A stretch of 54,510 bases of DNA from Solirubrobacter phytolaccae (GCF_027587195.1 NZ_JAPDDP010000048.1:1-54510), one strand, 5' to 3'; positions 1 through 9,182 are shown, counted from the first letter of the stretch. Numbers and translations: made by a program. The notes: generated by a model not told the origin, from the letters alone.

Positions 1-660
1 TGCCCGCGCGTTCGTCTCCGAGCTGCGGGAGGCGCTCGAGCGTCCGGTCCACCCGAAGCCGCCCGCCGCGCCACCACGCGCCGCGCCAACTCGCGGCGCC
101 GCCCCACCCACGAGCACGGCGCCCGCCCCCAGCAGCAGCGCGAGCACCAGCGCGATCCACTCCAGGCGCCGGACGTCCTGCGCCGTCTGCACCACGTCCA
201 GCGGCAGCCCCGAGGTCGTGTCCGTCAGCGTCACCCGCAGCGTGTCCGGGATGCGCGCGGCGAGGTCGGGGCGCAATCGGTCCAGCGCGTCCGCGAGCAG
301 CAGGCCGACGTCGGCGACGGTCAGCGTCACGGTCGTCGCGTTCGCGTCGAACGCGGAGCGGTGCACGTCGCGGACCGCGCCGCGCACGATCGCGCCGAAC
401 GCGCCCGACCGCACGACGCCCTCGGCCACGCTCAAGACCAGTGGCCGGATCGCCACCAGGTCCGGCTCGGCCCGTATGGCCGCGTCGGTCAGCCGCCGCG
501 CGACCTCCTCGCTGACCGCCGGCGTGCGCAGCGCCTGCTCGGTGCGGGCGGCGAACCCGTTGGCGTCGAAGACCTCGCGGCCGGCGTACGCGGCGACCAC
601 CGCGGCCATCAGCGCGACGGCCGCGAGCACGGCCAGCGTCCAGGAGATCGCGCCACGCAT
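1..660 (-). CDS. Membrane protein with two predicted helices, C-terminus cut by window edge
   Basis: An open minus-strand frame starts at ATG 660 and runs off the window without a stop, giving at least 220 residues. Residues about 5-25 form a strongly hydrophobic helix (WTLAVLAAVALMAAVVAAYA). A second helix lies around residues 168-188 (LEWIALVLALLLGAGAVLV). The roughly 140-residue segment between them is mostly helical and carries Arg/Asp-rich repeats of the kind seen in actinobacterial integral membrane proteins of unknown role. It is divergent from the baeRF-like gene, 35 bp away, so the two may share a promoter region. I do not recognise a specific family. The function is unknown, and the frame is supported by the membrane helices and the absence of stops. 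Confidence 0.7.
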   Translation of the reverse strand, partial: MRGAISWTLAVLAAVALMAAVVAAYAGREVFDANGFAARTEQALRTPAVSEEVARRLTDAAIRAEPDLVAIRPLVLSVAEGVVRSGAFGAIVRGAVRDVHRSAFDANATTVTLTVADVGLLLADALDRLRPDLAARIPDTLRVTLTDTTSGLPLDVVQTAQDVRRLEWIALVLALLLGAGAVLVGGAAPRVGAARGGAAGGFGWTGRSSASRSSETNARA

Positions 661-695
661 CGCCCGTAACGCTACGGCTTCACTCCACCTGGACG

Positions 696-1724
696 ATGTG
701 CGCTCACCCAAACCGCGCGCATGATCCGCTTGTGGCTCTGCACATCGACATCCCCACGCCCGCGCAGCTCGCGACGCTGCTCGACACGCGGGCCCCCGAC
801 TGCGTCTCGATCTACCTGCCGACCAGCCCGCTGCCGCAGGACGCGGACGCCGCCCGGATCGAGTTCAAGAACCTGGTCGCCGAGGCGGGCACGAGCAACG
901 AGCTGCTCACCGACCTGGCCGAGGACCCGATCGCGTGGCTCCTGCTCGCGCACAGCCTCGCGGTGTTCGCGACGCCCGGCTCGCTGCGCAGCTTCCGGCT
1001 GCCGAACCGGCTCACCAGCCTGGCGGTGGTGGCCGACCGCTTCCACATCAAGCCGCTCCTGCGCGCGGTCACGTTCCCGCAGGCCGCGCTCGTGCTCGCG
1101 CTCTCCCAGCACGACGTGCGCCTGATCGAGGTCGCGGGCGACGTGCCGCCGTCCGAGGTCGAGCTGCCGGAGCTGTTCCCGCTCGACACGGTCCACCTGC
1201 ACCGCTACGCGCGCCAGATCGACCGCGCCCTGCGCCCCACGCTCGCCGGCCTCGGCCTCCCGCTGATCCTCGCCGCGACCGAGCCGCTGGACTCCTTCTA
1301 CCGCTCGACCAACACGTACCCGGCCCTGCTCGACGAGGGCGTCCCCGGCAACCCCGAGCACATGACGCCGGCCGAGCTGGCCGCAGCCTCTCGCCCGATC
1401 CTCGACGCCCTCTACGCCGCCCAGCTCGACGCCGTGCGCGAGCGCTTCAAGGCCTGGCAGTCCCGCGGCCGCGCCGCCACCGACCTGTCCGACGTCGCCC
1501 GCGCGGCCACGTTCGGCGCGGTCGACACGCTGCTCGTCGACATCGACGACCTTGTCGAGGGCAGCATCGACGACAGCGGCACCATCAGCGACGGGGACGG
1601 TCAGGGCGTGGTGGACGAGATCGCCCGCCGCGTGATCGCCACCGGCGGCAAGGTCCTCGCCGTCCGCCGCGACGACATCCCGCACGGAAACACGGCGGCC
1701 GCACTGCTCCGGCATCCCGTCTAG
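696..1724 (+). CDS. baeRF family protein (bacterial archaeo-eukaryotic release factor-like, family 11 type)
   Basis: The 342-residue product has the look of the baeRF families, bacterial relatives of eRF1/Pelota proposed to act on the ribosome or in stress. Visible landmarks are the N-terminal VSIYLPTSP segment, the FRLPNRLTSLAVVADRFHIKPLL block, the LALSQHDVRLIEV strand and the C-terminal DTLLVDIDDLVEGSIDD/GGKVLAVRRDDIP region typical of this fold. It is soluble, with no signal peptide. The ATG at 696 is used here. A GTG at 732 would remove 12 unconserved-looking residues and is equally possible. The family call comes from memory of the pattern and the biochemical role is not established. 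Its stop overlaps the stop of the convergent SLC13 gene within the tetranucleotide CTAG. Confidence 0.72.
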   Translation: MCAHPNRAHDPLVALHIDIPTPAQLATLLDTRAPDCVSIYLPTSPLPQDADAARIEFKNLVAEAGTSNELLTDLAEDPIAWLLLAHSLAVFATPGSLRSFRLPNRLTSLAVVADRFHIKPLLRAVTFPQAALVLALSQHDVRLIEVAGDVPPSEVELPELFPLDTVHLHRYARQIDRALRPTLAGLGLPLILAATEPLDSFYRSTNTYPALLDEGVPGNPEHMTPAELAAASRPILDALYAAQLDAVRERFKAWQSRGRAATDLSDVARAATFGAVDTLLVDIDDLVEGSIDDSGTISDGDGQGVVDEIARRVIATGGKVLAVRRDDIPHGNTAAALLRHPV

Positions 1725-3262
1725 AAGCTCCAGAACACCGGCACCAGCAGCACCGCGACGACCCCGAACAGCACCAGCAGCGGGAGCCCGAGCTTCCAGT
1801 AGTCGCCGAACCGGTAGCCGCCCGGTTCCATCACCATCAGGTTCGCGGGCGTCGCGACCGGGGTGAGGAACGCGGCGGCCGCCGACACCGTGACGGCCAT
1901 CAGCACGGGCTCGGGCGCGATGCCCATCTCGGCCGCCGCCGACAGCGCGATCGGGATCACGATCAGCGCCGTCGCCATGTTCGAGATCAGCTGCCCGAGC
2001 AGCGCCGTCAGCAGGAAGAGGCCGAGCAGCAGCCAGCGCGGGCCGAGATCGCCGACGACCGACACGAGGCCGTCGGCGAGCTGCTCGGCCGCGCCGCTCG
2101 CGACCATCGCCGCCGACAGCGACATCATCCCGCCGACGAGCACGACCGTCGTCCACGAGATCCCGCGCTGCGCCTGCTCGACGCTCAGCACGCGCAACAC
2201 GATCATGGCGCTCGCCGCGAGCAGCCCCGCGACGGCGGGCGGCACCGCGCCCGTCGCCAGCAACAGCACCATCACGGCCAGCACGGCGAGCGCCCGCTTC
2301 GCTCCCTCGCCCAAAGGCACCGCCGCGCGCCGCACGTCCTCCACCGGGTCGACCACGAGCACCTCGTCGAGCCCGCGGTCGAGCGCCGCCCACGTGCCCT
2401 GCAGCAGCAGCGTGTCGCCCTCCTCCAGGTCGGTCGCGCCCAGGTCCTCCCCGCCGCGCCGCACGGCCAGCACCGCGAGGTCCCCGCTCGGCGTGATCAT
2501 GCCCGGGAAGACGCGGTCGCCGGCGAGGTCCGAGCGCGGCGGGATCACGACCTCGGCCACGCCCTTGCGCCGGTTCAGCAGCGCCTCCTCGGGGTGGTCG
2601 AGCTCGTACTGGGCGATCAGCGTCCGCGCGTGCCCGCTGAAGTCCGGGGCGATCGAGCGCGGCGTGCGCGAGGGCAGCAGCCGCTCCCCGAACAGCACGA
2701 CGATCGCCACCGTCCCGATCGTCAGCGGTAGCCCGACCAGCGCGAACGAGAAGTACCCGAAGCCGTCCGGTGCCGCGTCCGCCACGATCACGTTCACCGG
2801 CGTCCCGGTCAGCGCGAGCAGCGAGCCGGCGTGCGCCGCGAACGCGAGCGGCAGCATCAGCTGCGAGGGCGAACGACCCGTGCGCACGGCGAGCAGAACC
2901 CCGACCGGCACCAAAGCCGCGACCGCACCGTTGACGTTGATCAGCGCCGTCAGCACGGCCACCAGCCCGAGCGTGTAGACGAGCAGCCGCACCCGGCTCT
3001 CCCCCACCCGCGCGACGAGCAGCTGCCCCACCCAGGCCGTCACGCCCGCGGCCTCCAGCGCCTCGCTCACCACGAACAGCGAGGCGATGAACAGCACGGC
3101 GGGATCGCCGAACCCGGCCAGTGCGTCCTCCAAAGACAGCACGCCGCACGCCCACAACGCCAGCGGCACCAGGATCGCGACGATCGCCACCGGCAGCCGG
3201 TCCACGACGAACAGGACCACGGCCGCGCCGAGCACGACGAACGTGATCGCGCTGTCGTCCAT
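1721..3262 (-). CDS. SLC13/DASS-type anion permease with RCK_C (TrkA-C) domain
   Basis: This 513-residue permease has about ten hydrophobic helices. It carries the paired helical-hairpin signatures of the ArsB/citrate/SLC13 superfamily: SLLALTGTPVNVIV in the first half and FLTPVATPANLMV in the second. Between the halves, residues about 215-300 form one soluble regulatory TrkA-C/RCK_C domain (GVAEVVIPPRSDLAGDRVF, LEEGDTLLLQG). The likely substrates are dicarboxylates, sulfate or related anions, but specificity cannot be read from sequence. It is the last gene of a three-gene minus-strand run, 6 bp after the AbgT gene, so co-transcription is likely. Many family members carry two RCK_C domains; here I see one. 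Confidence 0.85.
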   Translation of the reverse strand: MDDSAITFVVLGAAVVLFVVDRLPVAIVAILVPLALWACGVLSLEDALAGFGDPAVLFIASLFVVSEALEAAGVTAWVGQLLVARVGESRVRLLVYTLGLVAVLTALINVNGAVAALVPVGVLLAVRTGRSPSQLMLPLAFAAHAGSLLALTGTPVNVIVADAAPDGFGYFSFALVGLPLTIGTVAIVVLFGERLLPSRTPRSIAPDFSGHARTLIAQYELDHPEEALLNRRKGVAEVVIPPRSDLAGDRVFPGMITPSGDLAVLAVRRGGEDLGATDLEEGDTLLLQGTWAALDRGLDEVLVVDPVEDVRRAAVPLGEGAKRALAVLAVMVLLLATGAVPPAVAGLLAASAMIVLRVLSVEQAQRGISWTTVVLVGGMMSLSAAMVASGAAEQLADGLVSVVGDLGPRWLLLGLFLLTALLGQLISNMATALIVIPIALSAAAEMGIAPEPVLMAVTVSAAAAFLTPVATPANLMVMEPGGYRFGDYWKLGLPLLVLFGVVAVLLVPVFWSF

Positions 3263-3268
3263 GACGGC

Positions 3269-4933
3269 CTACGGATGGACGGGCGAGCCCGGTCCCAACG
3301 GGACCCCGAGCAGATACCACACGACGAAGAACGCGGTCCACGCGATCGAGAGCACGACCACGAACGGCAGCATCAACGACACCACGGTGCCGATCCCCGC
3401 TTGCCGGTTGTAGCGCTGCACGAACACGACGATCAGCGGGAAGTACGCCATCAGCGGCGTCAGCACGTTCAGCGGCGAGTCGGCCACGCGGTAGGCGGCG
3501 AGCACGGTCTGCGGCGTCACGTCGAGCCGGATCAGCAGCGGGATGAAGATCGGCGCGAGGATCGCCCACTTCGCGATCGCCGCGGGCATGATCAGGTCCA
3601 CGACCATCGTCACGAGCATGAAGCCGAGCAGCAGCCAGACGGCGCCGATGTCCATCTGCTCGAGCACGTCGCCCAGCGACACCGCGGCGACCTCGGCCAT
3701 GTTCGAGTACGAGAAGTACGCGATGAACTGCGCGATCAGCAGGAACAGGAACAGCAGGCTCGCCATCCCCGCCCACGACTTCGTGATCGAGGCGAGGATC
3801 TCCGCGCTCGTCTTGATCGTGCCGGCGCCGCGCCCGTAGGCCAGGCCGGCGGCGAGGAAGATCACCGCGATGATCACGATCAGGCTGTCCATGAACGGCG
3901 AGTCGCCGATCACGCGGCCGGTCTCCGGGTCCTGCAGCGGTGCGCCCGGGATCGCGGTCAGCAGCGCGATCACGGCGACCACGGCCAGCGTCGCCCACAG
4001 CGCGTAGCGCAGCCCGCGCGCCTCGGCCACCTTGTCGACGACCGGCTCGTCCTCCGGCTGCTCCCCCGCCTGCGACGCGTCCCACGGCCCCATCCGCGAC
4101 TCGACCATGCGCGAGGACACGAACGTCAGCACGATCGTGACGAACAGCGCCGAGACGATCCCGAAGTACAGGTTCGCGGCGAGGTCGATGTTCGCGTCGG
4201 GGTCGACGAGCGCGGACGCGTCGTTCGTGATCTCGGTCAGCACGCCGTCCAGCGGCGTGATCAGGAAGTTCACGCCGAACCCGGCGGCGACGCCCGCGAA
4301 CGCGGCCGCGATGCCCGCCAGCGGGTTCCTCCCCACGCTCTTGAACGCGACCGCACCGAGGGGTATCAGCACGATGTACCCCGCGTCGGAGGCGACGCTG
4401 GAGATCATGCCCAGCAGCACGATGATGAACGTCAACGTGCTGCTCGAAGACACCGCGACGAGCTTGCGGATCAGCGCGCCGATGAGGCCCGCGGCCTCCG
4501 CGAGGCCGACGCCGATCATCACGACGAGGATGATCGCGACCGCCGCGAAGTTGCGGAAGTTGTCGACGAACGACGTGAACAGGAAGCGCACGCCGTCGCC
4601 GGTCAGCAGGCCCTCGACCTCGGTCGTCTTCTCACGCACCTGGTAGTCGTCGGCCGGCTCGTGCTCGGTCGGCCCGACGTACACGGAGTCGGTGGAGCCG
4701 CCGTAGTAGGTCTCCTCGGCGGTCGCGGGCGGCGGCTCGACGACCTGGTAGGTGGCGTCCACGTCCAGCCACGCGAGCAGCTGCGAGAGCACGATCACGC
4801 CCACGCACAGCCACAGGAACAGGATCGCCGGGTCGGGCATCTTGTTGCCCAGGCGCTCGATCCCGTCGAGCATGCGCTGCATGCGGGTGTGCGGCGGCGC
4901 CGACGGTGCCGGGCTCGCCAGGGTGTCAGCCAC
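3269..4933 (-). CDS. AbgT-family transporter
   Basis: The 554-residue membrane protein begins with the family-typical cytoplasmic stretch ERLGNKMPDPAILFLWLC and ends with the conserved DSPLNVLTPLMAYFPLIVVF and FFVVWYLLGVPLGPGSP blocks of AbgT transporters. Family members import p-aminobenzoyl-glutamate or export sulfonamides; which applies here is not visible. The start is GTG at 4933. It overlaps the end of the upstream M20 peptidase gene by 8 nt (GTGGCTGA), implying translational coupling. Pairing of an M20 peptidase with AbgT recalls the abgAB-abgT arrangement of Escherichia coli, where imported p-aminobenzoyl-glutamate is cleaved. Assigning that substrate here is inference. Confidence 0.9.
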   Translation of the reverse strand: MADTLASPAPSAPPHTRMQRMLDGIERLGNKMPDPAILFLWLCVGVIVLSQLLAWLDVDATYQVVEPPPATAEETYYGGSTDSVYVGPTEHEPADDYQVREKTTEVEGLLTGDGVRFLFTSFVDNFRNFAAVAIILVVMIGVGLAEAAGLIGALIRKLVAVSSSSTLTFIIVLLGMISSVASDAGYIVLIPLGAVAFKSVGRNPLAGIAAAFAGVAAGFGVNFLITPLDGVLTEITNDASALVDPDANIDLAANLYFGIVSALFVTIVLTFVSSRMVESRMGPWDASQAGEQPEDEPVVDKVAEARGLRYALWATLAVVAVIALLTAIPGAPLQDPETGRVIGDSPFMDSLIVIIAVIFLAAGLAYGRGAGTIKTSAEILASITKSWAGMASLLFLFLLIAQFIAYFSYSNMAEVAAVSLGDVLEQMDIGAVWLLLGFMLVTMVVDLIMPAAIAKWAILAPIFIPLLIRLDVTPQTVLAAYRVADSPLNVLTPLMAYFPLIVVFVQRYNRQAGIGTVVSLMLPFVVVLSIAWTAFFVVWYLLGVPLGPGSPVHP

Positions 4934-6251
4934 GCTGTGCGCTCCAGCGCTCGGCGAACTCGCCGAAGAACGCGGCTTCGAACGCCACCGCCCGCTCGAG
5001 CTCCTCGATCAGCACACGCTCGTCCGGCGCGTGGATGTTCGCGTAGCCGTCGGTCGCGCCGACGAGCAGGATCTCGGCCTCCGGGGACGCGGCGGAGAGG
5101 GCGTTGACGAGCGGGATGGAGCCGCCGCCCGCCGCCGTCACCGGCTCCTTGCCCCATGCCTTGACCATCGCCGCGCGGGCGGCCGCGTAGCCGGGCCCGG
5201 ACGTCGCCGCCGCGAACCCGTTGCCGGTCGCGCCCGCGGACACGGTGAGCGAGATCCCGAACGGCGCCTGCCGCTCCAGGTGCGCCACGAGCGCCGCCTG
5301 CGCCTCGGCCGCGTCCTGCTCGGGATGGACCCGCAGGTTGATCACCGCCCGCGCGCCCGGCGAGACGGCGTTGAGCGCGTTGTCCACCGACGGCACGTCG
5401 ATCCCGGTGACGGTGATCGCCGGCCCGGACCACACGCGCGAGCCGAGCCCGCCGCTGCCGATCAGCGGCACGCCCTCGCGGACCTCGGCGAGCTCGCGGA
5501 ACTCGTCGTCGCTGTAGGACTCGCCCGCCCACTCCTCACGCCGCAGTCCGTCCACGGCCACGTCCCCGTTCTCGTCATGGAGCGAGGTGAGCGCGCGCAG
5601 CAGCGTCAGCAGCGCGTCGGGCGCGGCGCCGCCGAACTGGCCGCTGTGCTTGGCGCCGGCGAGCGTGGAGACCTCGACGGTGACCATCGCCATCCCGCGC
5701 AGCGCGACCGTCAGCGTCGGCACGCCCGGCCGCACGCTGCCCATGTCGCCGATGATCATCGCGTCGGCGCTGAACGCCTCCGGCGCGGTCGGCGGGTAGG
5801 TCGTCAGCGCGCCGCCGCCGACCTCCTCCTGGCCCTCGATCACGAGCCTGATGCCGACCGGCGGCTTGCCGTCCCAGGCGCGCAACGCGCCGACGTGGGC
5901 GACGATGTTCGCCTTCGAGTCGGCGCTCCCGCGGCCGTAGATCGCGCCGTCGCGCTCGACGGCCTCGAACGGCGGCGTGCTCCACAGCGTCTCGTCCCCG
6001 GGCGGGACGACGTCGTAGTGGCTGTACAGCAGCACGGTCGGCGCTCCGGGCGGCGCCGCGATCTCCCCGATCAGGACCGGGGCGGTGCCGGGCAGCTCCA
6101 GCACGTCGACGGTCACGCCGACGTTGCGGAACAGCGTCGCGACGAGGTCGTAGGCGTCCAGCAGCGGTTGCCGCGGCTCGGGGAAGTCCGGCGCGGAGAT
6201 CGACGGGATGGCGACCAGAGCGGCGAGATCCCGCTTCAGACCCGAGAGCAT
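4926..6251 (-). CDS. M20 family metallopeptidase (dipeptidase/amidohydrolase)
   Basis: The 441-residue enzyme has the full M20 metal-binding set: SHYDVVPPG (first His and catalytic Asp), GRGSADSKANI (bridging Asp), EGQEEVGG (general-base Glu pair), and a lid/dimerisation domain around residues 185-330. It should be a cytoplasmic di-zinc hydrolase of peptides or acylated amino acids. It is the first gene of the operon peptidase-AbgT-SLC13 and overlaps the transporter start by 8 nt, so a scavenging role for substrates brought in by AbgT is reasonable inference. The ATG at 6251 fits the family N-terminus (LKRDLAALVAIPSIS). Confidence 0.9.
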   Translation of the reverse strand: MLSGLKRDLAALVAIPSISAPDFPEPRQPLLDAYDLVATLFRNVGVTVDVLELPGTAPVLIGEIAAPPGAPTVLLYSHYDVVPPGDETLWSTPPFEAVERDGAIYGRGSADSKANIVAHVGALRAWDGKPPVGIRLVIEGQEEVGGGALTTYPPTAPEAFSADAMIIGDMGSVRPGVPTLTVALRGMAMVTVEVSTLAGAKHSGQFGGAAPDALLTLLRALTSLHDENGDVAVDGLRREEWAGESYSDDEFRELAEVREGVPLIGSGGLGSRVWSGPAITVTGIDVPSVDNALNAVSPGARAVINLRVHPEQDAAEAQAALVAHLERQAPFGISLTVSAGATGNGFAAATSGPGYAAARAAMVKAWGKEPVTAAGGGSIPLVNALSAASPEAEILLVGATDGYANIHAPDERVLIEELERAVAFEAAFFGEFAERWSAQRG

Positions 6252-6300
6252 GGCGGCGAGCGTCCGTGCGCCAGGGGTGAGTCGGCATCACCCATGCGGG

Positions 6301-7041
6301 ATGATGCGCTTCAGCGTGTACGAGCTGTTGCGGCTGCAGAACCGGGACCGCGGGGAGACGACGGTCTACCTCGTCCGCCATCCGCTTCCCGCGACGCGCG
6401 TGTCGGTGCGGCATTTCGACCCGCCGACGCGGCTGGATCACTGGTGCGCGTCGACCGGCCATCCCGAGGCGATGGTCGGCGGGTTCTTCCTGCGCGATCC
6501 CTACCGGCCGCTCGGCGAGGTGTGGCGGGACGGCGTCGCGCTCGCGCACGAGCCGGTGGCGGAGCCGTGGGCGCGGCTCCGGGCGTGCGTGCACTTCAGC
6601 GGCGGTGTGCGTGTGGCCGCGCGCGAGGAGCTACCCGAGCAGCCGATCGGCGACCTCATCCAGGCCGGCCCGCTGCTCGTCCGCGACGGCGTGTCGGTGA
6701 TCGACGGCACCGACGCCGAGGGCTTCAGCGCCGGCGCGGGCCAGTTCGACTCCGACATCACGGAGGGCCGCTACCCGCGCGCCGCGCTGGGCGTCAACGA
6801 CGACGAGCTGCTGGCGGTGTGCTGCGACGGCCGGCGCTCGGGCGTGGACGCGGGGCTGGAGCTGGCCGAGCTGGCGCGGCTGCTGATCTCGTGCGGCGCG
6901 CGTGACGCGATCAACCTCGACGGCGGCGGCTCGGCGACGCTCGTGCACCGCGGCCATCTGCTCAACCGGCCGTACTCGAACACGGACCAGCCGGCGCCCG
7001 AGTCACGCCCGGTGGTCACCGCGCTCGTGTTCACGGCCTGA
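6301..7041 (+). CDS. Phosphodiester glycosidase (NAGPA-domain) family protein
   Basis: The C-terminal signature INLDGGGSATLV, together with GGFFLRD, AGPLLVRDG and YPRAALGVNDDELLAVCCDG, identifies the NAGPA/DUF2233 fold, relatives of the lysosomal uncovering enzyme. Members hydrolyse N-acetylglucosamine phosphodiesters or act on cell-wall phosphoglycans. The length of 246 residues fits a single domain. There is no signal peptide, which is unusual for a family often exported, so the compartment is uncertain. The frame extends upstream to 6208, but that would run into the divergent peptidase gene and adds Arg-rich sequence, so ATG 6301 (or 6304) is preferred. The 3' end overlaps the convergent regulator gene by 11 nt. 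Confidence 0.85.
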   Translation: MMRFSVYELLRLQNRDRGETTVYLVRHPLPATRVSVRHFDPPTRLDHWCASTGHPEAMVGGFFLRDPYRPLGEVWRDGVALAHEPVAEPWARLRACVHFSGGVRVAAREELPEQPIGDLIQAGPLLVRDGVSVIDGTDAEGFSAGAGQFDSDITEGRYPRAALGVNDDELLAVCCDGRRSGVDAGLELAELARLLISCGARDAINLDGGGSATLVHRGHLLNRPYSNTDQPAPESRPVVTALVFTA

Positions 7042-7525
7042 AGACCACGAGCGCCTCGGCGGGATGGCCGACCGCGCTGAGCGCGTGCGGCTCCCAGGTC
7101 GAGAACTCGGCCGAGTCGCCCTCGCGCAGCTCGCGCTCGCCCGCGCCGACGATCAGCCGGACGGTCCCGGAGAGCACGTGCAGCCACTGGTGGCCCTCGT
7201 GCTGGTGCCGCGCGGGCGCCTCGACCGGCACGACGATCCGATACACCCGCGGCCCGCTCGTCGACTCGTCGCCGACGGGCTGCCACACGCGCCCGTCACG
7301 CGCCGGCGACGGCTCCGCGTCGCTGGCCAGCAGCGCGTCGGTGGAGAGCTCCAACGCCGCCGCGAGCCGCTCCACCTGCGCGAGCGTCAGGCGGCGCGCG
7401 CCGGTCTCCAGTCGGCTGATGGTGGACGCCGTCAGCCCCGCGCGCTCGCCGAGCTCCGCCAGCGAGAGGCCGCGCTCGAAGCGCGCCTGCCGGAGCCGCG
7501 CGCGTACCTGTTCCTCGATTGCCAT
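7031..7525 (-). CDS. XRE-family transcriptional regulator with C-terminal cupin
   Basis: This is a 164-residue protein. Residues 1-65 form an XRE helix-turn-helix (LRQARFERGLSLAELGERAGLTASTISRLETGARRL read as consecutive short blocks). Residues about 95-164 form a cupin sensor domain with the metal/ligand motif HQHEGHQWLHVLSG. Such proteins repress or activate a neighbouring metabolic gene in response to a small ligand. The frame opens further upstream to 7603, but ATG 7525 begins the domain and avoids overlap with the divergent hydrolase at 7575. The two genes share a 49-bp intergenic stretch, the likely place of the operator. I see no perfect palindrome there. Confidence 0.88.
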   Translation of the reverse strand: MAIEEQVRARLRQARFERGLSLAELGERAGLTASTISRLETGARRLTLAQVERLAAALELSTDALLASDAEPSPARDGRVWQPVGDESTSGPRVYRIVVPVEAPARHQHEGHQWLHVLSGTVRLIVGAGERELREGDSAEFSTWEPHALSAVGHPAEALVVFRP

Positions 7526-7574
7526 TCCGGCAACGAGGTTGGCAGCGGGTGCCGAGTCCCTCAAGCTCGAGGGC

Positions 7575-8411
7575 ATGCTGATCGACGGACCCGCCGGACC
7601 CATCCACGCCGTCTCTGAAGGGGAAGGCCCGCTCGTGCTGCTCGTGCACGGCTTTCCCGAGGGCGCGTGGTCGTGGCGTCATCAGCTGCCGGTGCTGGCG
7701 CGAGCGGGCTACCGGGCGGTCGCGATCGACGTCCGCGGCTACGGGCAGTCGGTCGTGCCGGAGGGCGTCGAGGCGTACCGGATGGTCGCCCACGTCGCCG
7801 ACAACGTGGCCGTGCTCGACGCGCTCGAAGCCGAGACCGCGGTGGTGATCGGGCACGACTGGGGCTCCCCGATCGCGGCGGCAAGTGCGCAGCTGCGGCC
7901 GGACCGCTTCCGTGCGGTCGGCCTGCTGGGCGTCCCGTACGCGCCGCGCGCCGACGCTCCCCCGCAGTTCCCGCCGGACTTCTACGTCGGCCACTTCCAG
8001 GAGCACGGCGAGGCGGAGATCGAAGCCGACGTGCGCGGCTGGCTCCAGCGCTTCTACGCGGCCCTGACCGACGGCACGCCGGGCTGGTTCGGCGTCCCGA
8101 TGCAGCTCCCGGACGCGCCGCTCCCCGCCTGGGTGGACGGCTTCGACGCGATCGTCGCCGCCTTCGAGCGCAACGGCTTCGCGGGCCCGCTGAACCGCTA
8201 CCGGAACTTCACCCGCGACTGGGAGGACCTGGCCGCGTTCGCCGAGCTCCGCGCGCCGTCGATCTTCATCACGGGCGAACGCGACAGCACCCGCCTGTGG
8301 ATGCCCGACCCCGAGGGCGCCCACGTCATCCCCGGCGCGGGCCACTTCGCCCAGCTCCAGGCGCCGGACGCCGTCAACGCGCTCCTGCTCGACTTCCTAC
8401 GAGCGCTTTAG
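7575..8411 (+). CDS. Alpha/beta-hydrolase, epoxide hydrolase type
   Basis: The 278-residue enzyme shows the alpha/beta-hydrolase order: oxyanion motif HGFPEGAWSW, nucleophile elbow GHDWGSP with Asp as nucleophile (the epoxide-hydrolase/dehalogenase type rather than Ser), a helical cap about residues 130-205, and the terminal catalytic His in GAGHFAQLQ. It should be a soluble epoxide hydrolase or a haloalkane-dehalogenase relative. HGFPE and a WSWR-type segment favour epoxide hydrolase. The frame continues upstream over the XRE gene, but the domain begins at ATG 7575 after a GAGG-like element. It is probably controlled by the divergent XRE-cupin regulator. Confidence 0.88.
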   Translation: MLIDGPAGPIHAVSEGEGPLVLLVHGFPEGAWSWRHQLPVLARAGYRAVAIDVRGYGQSVVPEGVEAYRMVAHVADNVAVLDALEAETAVVIGHDWGSPIAAASAQLRPDRFRAVGLLGVPYAPRADAPPQFPPDFYVGHFQEHGEAEIEADVRGWLQRFYAALTDGTPGWFGVPMQLPDAPLPAWVDGFDAIVAAFERNGFAGPLNRYRNFTRDWEDLAAFAELRAPSIFITGERDSTRLWMPDPEGAHVIPGAGHFAQLQAPDAVNALLLDFLRAL

Positions 8412-9182
8412 CTGCGCGAGCCGCTCCGCCTCCTCCGGCGTGAGCTCCTCGGCGAGGATCCGGGTGATCGTCTTCAGCGGCGCGATCGCCTGGCGCCCGC
8501 GCGCGGTGACCTTCGACCCGTCGAGCAGCAGCACGCGGTGCTCGGACTGCTCGAGCATCGCCCGCTTGACCTCGGCCTCGAGCGCGTCGGCGTCCGTCAT
8601 CACGCCCGACGGCGCGATCCCGGTCACGCTCAGGAACGCGCTGTCGGCGAAGTGGTCGCGCACCGCGCGGACCGCCGACGGGCCGACGTAGGAGCTCGTC
8701 AGCCGCCGGAACGTCCCGCCGATCGCGATCACCTCGATGTCGGACGCCTCGCTGCCGGACAGCTCGTGCAGGACGGGCAGGCTGTTGGTGACCACGCGCA
8801 GCGCGAGCTGACGCAGCGTGATCAGCCGCGCGAGGTAGTACGTGGTCGAGGAGGCGTCGAGGAACACGGTCTGGCCGGGCTCGAGCAGCGCGTAGGCCGC
8901 TTCCGCCAGGCGCGACTTGGCCTCCGAGTGCTCGCGCAGCCGGTGCGCGAAGGAGTCCTCCCCCGCCGCGATCGACGGCCGCACCGCCCCGCCGTGCGTG
9001 CGCCGCGCGACGCCACGGTCGGCCAGGATCGTCAGGTCCCGCCGCGCCGTCATCGGCGAGACGCCGAAGCGCTCCTGCAGCTCCGCCACCGTCACCGCGC
9101 CGCTCGCCTGCAGCAGCTCCGCGATCTGCGTCCGCCGCGCCTCGCTCAACGCGGGCAGCTCCACCACCGTGTCGACCCCCAT
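8397..9182 (-). CDS. DeoR/GlpR-family transcriptional regulator
   Basis: The 261-residue protein has an N-terminal DeoR helix-turn-helix (RRTQIAELLQASGAVTVAEL, then ERFGVSPMTARRDLTIL and the wing GVARRTHGGAV). The C-terminal sugar-phosphate sensor domain follows the isomerase-like fold: FLDASSTTYYLARL, VVTNSLPVLHEL, IGGTFRRLTSSYVGPSA and VLLLDGSKV. Such proteins repress carbohydrate operons and are relieved by a phosphorylated sugar. No sugar kinase or transporter lies next to it, so the regulon is not visible. It overlaps the hydrolase stop by 15 nt at the convergent end. Confidence 0.9.
   Translation of the reverse strand: MGVDTVVELPALSEARRTQIAELLQASGAVTVAELQERFGVSPMTARRDLTILADRGVARRTHGGAVRPSIAAGEDSFAHRLREHSEAKSRLAEAAYALLEPGQTVFLDASSTTYYLARLITLRQLALRVVTNSLPVLHELSGSEASDIEVIAIGGTFRRLTSSYVGPSAVRAVRDHFADSAFLSVTGIAPSGVMTDADALEAEVKRAMLEQSEHRVLLLDGSKVTARGRQAIAPLKTITRILAEELTPEEAERLAQLKRS

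Noticed and set aside
672-4085. A 1137-codon open frame on the minus strand
   Set aside because: It is antisense or out of frame to the baeRF, SLC13 and AbgT genes, and is full of Arg/Ala/Gly/Asp runs typical of shadow frames in very GC-rich DNA.
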